Below are positions 23,801 to 30,554 of a stretch of DNA of 32,547 nt, in pieces; position 1 is the first letter of the stretch; each line of letters begins with the position of its first letter. The stretch is from assembly GCA_964531385.1 (NCBI GenBank), contig CAZHGC010000023.1, forward strand, positions 1-32,547, read 5' to 3'. Below the pieces are notes generated by a model. The model had not been told where the DNA came from. It saw only the letters and a list, made by a program, of their open reading frames with translations, and made no database searches. Origin of the DNA: MGBC114079 sp964531385. GTDB lineage: Bacteria > Bacillota > Clostridia > Lachnospirales > CAG-274. The translations under genes were made by a program, and so were the position numbers.

Positions 23801-25564
23801 GTAAGAGGTTCAAAAACTATCGGTCAAATCAGATTTACCGATGACGGTATTCTTGCCTACAGCGATACAAAAAACACCTCTTCTCTTGCAAATGACACAG
23901 GAAAATGGTACACATTCAAAATTATAGTAAGCACAGTTGGAATTACAAATGGAACAGCGCCTTCTGTTGATTATTATGTATATGATGAAACAGGAAAACA
24001 AGTTGGCTCTTTAAAAAATGCAAGTTCAAAAACAGCATTCGACTCAACTATTGCCGAAAACTTCATTCCTGACAGAATTGCGTTCAGACCTAACAGAAAT
24101 ATAGATGCTTGTAAATTCTATATAGATAATATCCAATTCAAAGATTTAACAAGCATCGCCCAAGAAGATGCAAAAGCAATTCCAACAACATATACAATGT
24201 CAAAAGGCGACCGACTTCCTGTCTATGGTAGCCACCTTTCCGACATAACTTGGAAAACAGTTTCGGGTCAAACAGGTGTTGTAAATTCCGATGGCACAAT
24301 TAATTACGACAAGTGCGGAATTACCGCAATCACTGTCAGAGCCACTGCAACATACGGCAAAAACCTTAAAGGAACAGCCGAAACAGGCGATATTGTGCTT
24401 GTTATAAACGGAACAGGAGAAAATCAAGAAGTTACTTCCGATAAATTCTTCAGCGACACCGATGATTTCAGCAGTTGGATTAAAGAATTTAATCAAAGTG
24501 CAATCGGTATCCAGCTTGACAACAAAGAAAATATCTATGGAAATGAAAGTGCAAAAATATACCTTCCAAATAAAGCAGTTTTCAAAAATTTTGAAAACCC
24601 AATAAATAGTGGAAAAGCAACGTTCACAACCGATTTCCTTACAACCGCAACAGGAAGAACATTCCGAATTTTCCTTGAAAATGCGGCAACAGCCGATGAC
24701 GGAAACGGCTATGGCTCTGCAGCTTTCGCCGGAACAAATGTTTTCTACCATTTAACAGATATCGACGGCGTAACTTATGTTGTAACTTCCGACACTTCAA
24801 ATGCAAAAGATACAACAACTCCAACTTTAACTCGTCTCGGAACTCTTGATACAAACAAATGGTATCGAATTAAAATCGACCTCGATTTTGATAACAAAAC
24901 AGCCGAAACATCTGTTTATCTCCATGGAGCAGACGGAACCTACAATACAAATAACATAAGTACAACACCTGTTGGAACAGCAAAAACAAGTTTTGTTTCA
25001 AAAACACCGTTAGAACTTAAACAAATTCGTCTTGTCAGAACCCTATCGGGAGATATTTATTTCGATAACGTTTCTGTCAGCGGAGAACTTAAAGTTTCGG
25101 GCGTAACTATTTCAAGCAAAAATATAGAACTTGAAAAAGGCAACACGCACCAACTCTTTGCAGTTGTTTCGCCGTTAGACGCTTTAAACAAAGCTGTAAC
25201 TTGGACATCAAGCGACACAAATATTGCAAAAGTTTCCGAAAACGGGCTTGTAACAGCCGTAGCTCCCGGAAAAGCAAAAATAACAGTTACAACCGCCGAC
25301 GGAGGTTTTTCCGCCGAATGCAATGTAACCGTTACAGGCGAAACAGCCCTTTCTCTCGGTGATGTTGACGGAAACGGCACTATAACATCAAACGATGCTG
25401 CCCTTGTTCTCAACTATGTTCTTAAATGTGATTTAACCGGATTTGCAGAGAACGGTCTTGATGTTGCAAATGTAACAGGAAATTCCGAACTCACAGCCGA
25501 AGATGCTGCCCAAATCCTTATGAAATCATTAGACTCAAACTTTGCTTTCAAAGCTTCAAAATAA
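20834..25564 (+). CDS. Secreted multidomain pectate lyase with PME-like domain and C-terminal dockerin
   Basis: The 1576-aa product follows AAAGGAGA. Residues 1-23 are a signal peptide. Residues 44-420 are a PL1-type parallel beta-helix pectate lyase: FPGAEGAGKYATGGRGG, FDVGGTIELK, ITIAGQTAPGG, SNSIIDHCSLGWANDE (Ca-site region) and HNISRNFRGK (probable catalytic Arg). Residues 446-495 carry a thrombospondin-3-like Ca loop (DSDNDGMPDDWELARGLNP). Residues 505-790 resemble pectin methylesterase but have lost the catalytic motifs. Next come an Ig-like domain (795-880), a beta-sandwich possibly binding carbohydrate (886-1105), another Ig-like region, a second beta-sandwich (1200-1420) and BIg2 (1421-1500). 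The dockerin is at 1506-1566: loop 1 D1510-V-D-G-N-G-T-I-T-S-N-D is canonical, loop 2 weaker. It cleaves homogalacturonan outside the cell. The dockerin implies docking onto a cohesin, one of which is encoded next door. Confidence 0.92.
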   Translation: MKKLVSLLLMTVFSVSCITSSFAKDFSDEIVEESVELNASSNKLLAFPGAEGAGKYATGGRGGKIYHVTNLNDSGTGSFRDAVSGSNRIVVFDVGGTIELKSDVVVKGNITIAGQTAPGGKGITLKNYKLGMGGDNIIIRFVSSRPGERGVNKDYDAWGGDKGSNSIIDHCSLGWANDEQWGLYSNNTNYTVQYTIVGPANSFSYHSKGIHGFGVMFGKGNASWHHNLIAHNISRNFRGKVEGTSVMDYVNNVVYDWGYQTAYGTAGRLNYANNYFKAGNSTSGAYHYFKFGSGSGIENYKFYLNGNKMINKDGSVRDDGTKNWSSCFGWSDAATALGGESYYRTDKYLPITVDGEDLSVVPNMDTADVAFDKVTKYAGAGISSTNKPKIDLEVCSDAINGTGYISGARPLSEANSTQQAEITKNSIQQVDYSKYYPESVLKKEIVDSDNDGMPDDWELARGLNPNYAGDANDDYAGQGYTNIEYYINDLTINAFPEGVVTESPTIKNSVVVNASANEVEGESYKTISSALKFIKDNADKMIAGRKTIYMTAGTYNEDITVDLSNISILLEENTTNKVIIKSLNVTSSASGFSADGIQIGDGSADALTVATDKATFNDCTFVGKTNSVVVSNKARTYFKNCSFSGTVKTEDDAKAIINKSTLSDTVSIASSSLSSGNNYGILIMNSTVDGKGSAVLGSESSEYGQIIYADCKTQNVASGRFADVTGKTDKIRFMEYNSRDGKGVSITTFPEYVKTLSEYDYYETYSAFKHSREKFGSTADNWNPDSFSEVTPQEELQQLANSLSVQKTMITKNTTLTSSFENKEDVKITWSCTDSSVLSDNKIIVGNYGDGVKYATLTAVVSKDGLTSVTKTFDIIVGSLSENSDGIIDFEECELNGDSENLKMTASYTKNDKITWGVVDNINGQSTNEHGKIYQVNQTSATAVDQSVDSGKGIYDFTYNFGKMSEKVVEVDFDAYIDELSADGYFEAYVRGSKTIGQIRFTDDGILAYSDTKNTSSLANDTGKWYTFKIIVSTVGITNGTAPSVDYYVYDETGKQVGSLKNASSKTAFDSTIAENFIPDRIAFRPNRNIDACKFYIDNIQFKDLTSIAQEDAKAIPTTYTMSKGDRLPVYGSHLSDITWKTVSGQTGVVNSDGTINYDKCGITAITVRATATYGKNLKGTAETGDIVLVINGTGENQEVTSDKFFSDTDDFSSWIKEFNQSAIGIQLDNKENIYGNESAKIYLPNKAVFKNFENPINSGKATFTTDFLTTATGRTFRIFLENAATADDGNGYGSAAFAGTNVFYHLTDIDGVTYVVTSDTSNAKDTTTPTLTRLGTLDTNKWYRIKIDLDFDNKTAETSVYLHGADGTYNTNNISTTPVGTAKTSFVSKTPLELKQIRLVRTLSGDIYFDNVSVSGELKVSGVTISSKNIELEKGNTHQLFAVVSPLDALNKAVTWTSSDTNIAKVSENGLVTAVAPGKAKITVTTADGGFSAECNVTVTGETALSLGDVDGNGTITSNDAALVLNYVLKCDLTGFAENGLDVANVTGNSELTAEDAAQILMKSLDSNFAFKASK

Positions 25565-25571
25565 TAAAAAA

Positions 25572-25616
25572 AACAAGCTCGGAAAAGTTAAATTCCTTTT
25601 CCGAGCTTATTTTTTT
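25572..25616 (+). terminator. Terminator of the pectate lyase gene
   Basis: A perfect 13-bp stem, AAGCTCGGAAAAG with CTTTTCCGAGCTT and an eight-base loop, is followed by a T-run eleven bases after the stop codon. A-rich flanks mean it may also work in reverse. Confidence 0.95.
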
Positions 25617-25619
25617 ATC

Positions 25620-25667
25620 GAAAAAATCGAATGCCAAGCCATAAAAACTTGACACTCGATTTTTTTC
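25620..25667 (-). terminator. Terminator of the cohesin/LRR gene
   Basis: GAAAAAATCGA.TG.CAAG pairs with CTTG.CA.TCGATTTTTTTC. Read on the minus strand it lies 56 bases past the stop at 25723 and ends in T6. Only three bases separate it from the plus-strand terminator. Confidence 0.85.
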
Positions 25668-25722
25668 ATAAAATCCCCCAACTTCCTGCATTGCTTTTAT
25701 AAGTTACAATGCCATTAACGTT

Positions 25723-28700
25723 TTATTTGATTTTTTCAACCAAACTATTGGCCAGCGGAATCATATTATGGAAAGAATCCCAAAGGAAACATTTAATAAC
25801 ATATCCCTCTTCAGAAAGACCTCCATAATTTACATTTCCGACATTTATGTAGTTTTCTCCAATGCCAAGACGCTCATATTCATTATTATACAATATTTCA
25901 ATAAGCTTTCCGTCCTTTGAATACAATCCTGCAAAAAAAGCTCCTGTCCTAACAGAATCTGTATTGTTATCTACATAAAAAGCTAATTTACCTTTTATTG
26001 ATGACTTATCCTGTTTCAAAGTATTTTTCGCCCAATAAATCATATAATCATCACTGTTTTCGCTTCCGCTGCTTCCCTCAATTATATCTTTAGATATATC
26101 TTTGTTACCAACTTTATCAGCTGTCCCGCAAGATAATTCTATACCATTTAAAGAAATCTTAGAGTCGGCTGTAATTTTATAACAACTTTCTTTTTCTGAT
26201 GAAGTTGCAATTCCCAACAATCTGCCTGTAGACTCAATTGTTTTATAAGAGCCGTCAGCACTTAAAATTTTTACACTTTTTTCAGAAAGTGACTTTGTAT
26301 CAACTCTCATATAAATTCTATAAGTCTCAGCTTCAATTCCTGCAGAAACAGTCGCATCTGTATCGCTTGTTGTAATTTTATAACTGTCCCTTGAATTTCC
26401 CATAGAAACTTCAAGATAATCAAGAGAATTGTCCTTGTTCTCAATTGTGTAATCTCCCAAAGGAACCCAATATTTGGTATACCCCTCGTAATCACCGTCA
26501 ATGTCAATAAATTTAAAAGCTTCCTCAATATCATCAATCAATACACCGTCAGAATTTTTAATTACTACATTTTCAGAATTAACATTAAGTAATGCACGTT
26601 TATCTTCTCTTTCAGAATCACCACTTTGAAGAGATACCTCCTTCACATCTTCCTTAAAATTCATAGCATAAAAGGCATCTTTAGCATAATAATATGCTAT
26701 TACATCACAAAATTTATCTCCTCCGGATTCAAAATAAATCGGTGTTTTATCCTCAATATCTATATTATTTTTATCAATTGTAATAAATTTATTTTTAGAA
26801 TCGTCTTCTACTTTAGGCAAATTAGAATCATAAACATAAATTCTGTAAACATCTTTTTCCGTTTTTTCAACTTTATAAGGAAGTACAACGTGAGCAATTT
26901 TTTCATTACTATTTTTGATATACAACACTATTGCATCTTCACCTGTGCTTTCAAATTTTTGCACAGCTTCAATAATTTCATTAAGATAGTTTTCTGTGTC
27001 ATACTTATATCTGTCAATTATATGTCCATCTACTTCACCTATGCTATTTATTTTTTTCTGAATTATCTCATTATACTGTATAACTTGATAACATTCAATC
27101 AGTTCATTAAGACCTTTTTTCGTATCAGGACCATAGTTATTTGGCATTTGAACTGAATATAAATTTTCAACACTTTCATTTTTAGGAGCATAATCTTTAA
27201 AATTAAGTGCTTCTTCAAAGAATAATGCAGAAGTCAATGAAAGACCATTACAACTTCCCTTCCATTTTTTACCCTCGAAAATACCATTAGCCATTGTTTC
27301 GCCCAAAACCTTTACATAAACAGGATAATCAATATAGTACTTTTCCGGATATTGCTTATACCCAAAAGAAGTTGCTATGTTAGGAAAACTCCAATTATCC
27401 CGTCCTATAGTATATTTTTTAGATTTCGAATAAGTATAACTAAATTCCGAAACCTCGCTGTTTGCATATCCGTCACAAACCGCAATCGCCTTAATCGTCA
27501 AACTCTCTTCAACGACAATCTTCGATGTATATTTAGAACTTCCAACAGTAGGCGTCTTTCCGTCGATTGTATAATAAATAACCGCGTCTTCCGTATCAGA
27601 CGACAAACTAACCTCTGTTTTTTCTTTTATCGTTCCGCCCTCGTTCGACGCTTTTGGCTTCGAAACTTTTGCAACTGTAACCGTATTCTCTGCAACCTCG
27701 CTGTCATTATATCCGTCACAAACCGCAATCGCCTTTATTGTCGTACTTCCAACATCTTTAAATTCAATCGCTCCCGAATATAACTTACTTGTTTTGCTTG
27801 GGTTACTTCCGTTGGTTGTATAATAAATTTTAGCATTCGCTGTACCACATTGTATGCTTACTTTCTTACCTCCGGAAATATTCGAAACAGTTATAACAGG
27901 CTTAGCTGTATCCAAAATTTTGCTCCAAACAGCATATAATGTAACATCTGAATCGGTTGTATATTTTCCGCCTGCCTGATATTTAGGGCTTGTCGCCAAA
28001 TTACTTTCCGCCCAGCCAACAAATTTATAACCGCTTCTCTTCGGAACATCACTGCTCAATGTCAAATCCTTGCCCTCTGTCTTTGTTTGCAAACTCGGAG
28101 CCCCGCTGCCCCCGTTAGCATCATATTTAACCGTAAAATATTTAACAATATATTCTATAGTGCAACTGCTCGGGTATAAGCTTGCATTATCCGCTTTTGA
28201 CCCCTTAACACAATGTATCGTTGCATTTTTCACATAAGCAAGAATACCCCAATCACTACCAAGATCACTATCATAATAAATGCTCGTTACACTGCTCGGT
28301 ATTGTTATGCTTTTCAATCCAATACAATTTGCAAATACATATGACTCAATACTTGTTACACTATTCGGTATCGTTATGCTTGTTAAGCCTATGCAATTAT
28401 TAAATACACCCTCCTTTAAACTTGTTATACTACTCGGAATTGTTATGCTTGTTAAGCCTCTACAATGCTCAAACGCACTATGTCCTATGCTTTCCACACT
28501 GTTCGGAATTGTTATGCTTGTTAAGCCACTACAATAAGAAAACGCACTATGTCCTATGCTTTCCACACTGTTCGGAATTGTTATGCTTGTTAAGCCACTA
28601 CAATAAGAAAACGCACTATGTCCTATGCTTTCCACACTGTTCGGAATTTCATAAGAGCTACCATTTTTACCTTGCGGATATTGTATAAGAGTTTCCCCTT

Positions 28701-30513
28701 TTTTATCAAATAAAACTCCATTAATATCCTTGTAGTTCGTATTTGCTTCATTAACTTTTATTTCTGTTAATTTTTCACAATCAGTAAATGGAGCTTCTCC
28801 CATACTTGTTACACTGCTAGGGATTGTCACGCTTTTTATTTTACCACAATTCCTAAATGCATACTGTTGTATACTTGTTACACTGTTTGGTATTGTTATG
28901 CCTGTTAAATCACTGCAATAAGAAAATGCAAACCCTCCTATTTCTGTTACACTATTGGGTATTGTTATACTCGTTATTTTCTCACAATTCCTAAATGCAT
29001 AAGCTCCAATGCTTGTTACACCATTTGGAATTACAACACTTGTTATAGTCATATTTCCATGAACCGCCATTTTCCCAATCGTCGTAACCTTAACTCCGCC
29101 AATACTCGCCGGTATAACAACATCTCCGCCACTTCCGGTATATCCCGCTATAGTCCCCGTTGAACTATCAAAAGTAAAGTCACTTTCATCAGCAATATAT
29201 TCTATACTACAATTAGTATAACTATCAGAGTACAAACTAATATCATCAGCCTTAGACCCTTTAATACAATATATCGTCACATTTTTTGCACACCAAACTA
29301 TATTACTTCCTATACTATCAGGATTGCTTCGTATTATTACCGTTGATATTTTAGGACACACACCAAAGGCAGTAGTCCCTATATTTTTCAAAGTATTCGG
29401 AAGATCAACTGTTTCCAAATTATCGCACACCTGAAACGCAGCATTTCCAATACTTGTTACACCATTTGGAATAGCTACACTTGTCAATCCATCACAATTT
29501 CCAAATGCCTGCACTCCTATAGTTAATATACTTTCTGGAAATTTTATATCAACCATATTTATGCAGTTTTCAAATGCTTGATTTCCAATACTTGTCACAC
29601 CGTTCGGAATTACAACACTTGTTATAGTCTTATTTTCATAAAACGCCTTTTCCCCAATCGCCGTAACCTTAACCCCGCCAATACTCGCTGGTATAACAAC
29701 AGCTCCACCGCCTCCTGTATATCCCGTTACAGTCCCCGTCGAGCTGTCAAAAGTAAAATCAGAAACTGCACCTGTAGAAGGAATTACAATTTCCACAGTA
29801 GGAAGTAAGCTTCCAATCTGAACAACTTCTGCGTCTGTTTCTGATTGAGGCTTTGCATAGAAGATCTCAGTCTTGTTTCCTGCTCCACCAACAGGGCTAA
29901 GAGCAACGTTAGTAGAACCGCCTGCAAGAACTTTAAATCTAATTACAAATAATTTACCGTCTGTGTTTGTAGTAGCAGTTGAGCTGTTTGACAAACCTGC
30001 AACACCTGCAAGTTTAATACGTCCAAGCTGAGCAGCTGTTTTAACGCCGTCTGCTTTTCCGCCCAAAGCGTTGTCATATTCTGTGTCTCCTGTCTTAGGA
30101 ACATCAGCCATCTGCTGTGTAATAAGATCTTCAGGAACAAGTTTCATTGTTCCAACACCGTCAAGTGTATAAGTAACAGCGTCTGCATCTGCAACTGTCT
30201 GTGGTCCAACAGCTTCCAAAACAGCAGGGTTAAAATCAACATAGAATGTGTAGTTGTTAATTCCTGTAACGCCGTTAAGTTTATAAATAACGTCAATTTC
30301 GTCGCCAACTTTAAGGTTAGCAAGGTCAGCATCGCCAACAGCAACTTTTTCAGCTTCAACAGCACCTACAACAGAAGCTTCCGTTGTGCTTTTCGCAACG
30401 TTCAATTCATACTCATCGGCAAAAACCCCAACCGGCAAACAACCAACGGCCAAAACACAACTAACAATCAACGCCAAAACTCTTTTTCCAAAGCTTCCAA
30501 AAGTCATATTCAT
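25723..30513 (-). CDS. Cohesin / BspA-LRR / InlB-repeat surface protein with predicted cysteine-peptidase-like domain
   Basis: The 1596-aa product follows GGAGGAAA and has a signal peptide (1-32). Residues 56-240 look like a cohesin: VGDEIDVIYKLNGVTGINNY, FYVDFNPAVLEAV, GRIKLAGVAG and GKLFVIRFKVLAGG. Two blocks of BspA/TpLRR5 repeats follow (251-441 and 445-789; unit IPNSVTSIGxxAFxxCxxLT). Each opens with a DFTFDSSTGT segment and closes with CxKGSKAD. An InlB B-repeat (792-864) and two chitobiase-C-like modules (870-948, 952-1028; IYYTxxGxxP) come next. Residues about 1036-1240 contain GSCNGLS (Cys1088), IAHVVLPY (His1208) and YVYDSNLP (Asp1229), matching a papain/transglutaminase-like triad order. 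The remaining ~350 residues are beta-rich. It has no sortase or SLH anchor. The gene lies 41 bases after the SLH gene, so they are an operon. Host-cell or polymer adhesion and enzyme docking are plausible. Confidence 0.85.
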   Translation of the reverse strand: MNMTFGSFGKRVLALIVSCVLAVGCLPVGVFADEYELNVAKSTTEASVVGAVEAEKVAVGDADLANLKVGDEIDVIYKLNGVTGINNYTFYVDFNPAVLEAVGPQTVADADAVTYTLDGVGTMKLVPEDLITQQMADVPKTGDTEYDNALGGKADGVKTAAQLGRIKLAGVAGLSNSSTATTNTDGKLFVIRFKVLAGGSTNVALSPVGGAGNKTEIFYAKPQSETDAEVVQIGSLLPTVEIVIPSTGAVSDFTFDSSTGTVTGYTGGGGAVVIPASIGGVKVTAIGEKAFYENKTITSVVIPNGVTSIGNQAFENCINMVDIKFPESILTIGVQAFGNCDGLTSVAIPNGVTSIGNAAFQVCDNLETVDLPNTLKNIGTTAFGVCPKISTVIIRSNPDSIGSNIVWCAKNVTIYCIKGSKADDISLYSDSYTNCSIEYIADESDFTFDSSTGTIAGYTGSGGDVVIPASIGGVKVTTIGKMAVHGNMTITSVVIPNGVTSIGAYAFRNCEKITSITIPNSVTEIGGFAFSYCSDLTGITIPNSVTSIQQYAFRNCGKIKSVTIPSSVTSMGEAPFTDCEKLTEIKVNEANTNYKDINGVLFDKKGETLIQYPQGKNGSSYEIPNSVESIGHSAFSYCSGLTSITIPNSVESIGHSAFSYCSGLTSITIPNSVESIGHSAFEHCRGLTSITIPSSITSLKEGVFNNCIGLTSITIPNSVTSIESYVFANCIGLKSITIPSSVTSIYYDSDLGSDWGILAYVKNATIHCVKGSKADNASLYPSSCTIEYIVKYFTVKYDANGGSGAPSLQTKTEGKDLTLSSDVPKRSGYKFVGWAESNLATSPKYQAGGKYTTDSDVTLYAVWSKILDTAKPVITVSNISGGKKVSIQCGTANAKIYYTTNGSNPSKTSKLYSGAIEFKDVGSTTIKAIAVCDGYNDSEVAENTVTVAKVSKPKASNEGGTIKEKTEVSLSSDTEDAVIYYTIDGKTPTVGSSKYTSKIVVEESLTIKAIAVCDGYANSEVSEFSYTYSKSKKYTIGRDNWSFPNIATSFGYKQYPEKYYIDYPVYVKVLGETMANGIFEGKKWKGSCNGLSLTSALFFEEALNFKDYAPKNESVENLYSVQMPNNYGPDTKKGLNELIECYQVIQYNEIIQKKINSIGEVDGHIIDRYKYDTENYLNEIIEAVQKFESTGEDAIVLYIKNSNEKIAHVVLPYKVEKTEKDVYRIYVYDSNLPKVEDDSKNKFITIDKNNIDIEDKTPIYFESGGDKFCDVIAYYYAKDAFYAMNFKEDVKEVSLQSGDSEREDKRALLNVNSENVVIKNSDGVLIDDIEEAFKFIDIDGDYEGYTKYWVPLGDYTIENKDNSLDYLEVSMGNSRDSYKITTSDTDATVSAGIEAETYRIYMRVDTKSLSEKSVKILSADGSYKTIESTGRLLGIATSSEKESCYKITADSKISLNGIELSCGTADKVGNKDISKDIIEGSSGSENSDDYMIYWAKNTLKQDKSSIKGKLAFYVDNNTDSVRTGAFFAGLYSKDGKLIEILYNNEYERLGIGENYINVGNVNYGGLSEEGYVIKCFLWDSFHNMIPLANSLVEKIK
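28473..28647 (-). repeat. Perfect 69-bp tandem repeat within the LRR array
   Basis: Units 28473-28541 and 28542-28610 are identical base for base, and the first 37 bases of a third continue to 28647. Each unit encodes one 23-residue LRR (core ESIGHSAFSYCSGLTSITIP). Neighbouring repeats are diverged, so this duplication is recent or kept identical by slippage. Confidence 0.95.
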
Positions 30514-30554
30514 AGTCGTTTCCTCCTTCGATGTAAAATTTTAATAAATCATTA

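Noticed and set aside
24200..24751. 183-aa antisense frame inside the pectate lyase gene
   Set aside because: The Cys/Phe-rich composition is the reverse image of Thr/Glu/Asn codons; there is no ribosome site and no family resemblance.
28473..28647. Possible CRISPR-like array
   Set aside because: The identical 69-bp units are contiguous with no unique spacers and encode in-frame LRRs.
28221..28688. Several plus-strand open frames with repeated LLGIVMLVKP-like peptides
   Set aside because: They are antisense shadows of the LRR-coding tandem repeats on the minus strand; repeats in one strand give repeat frames in the other.
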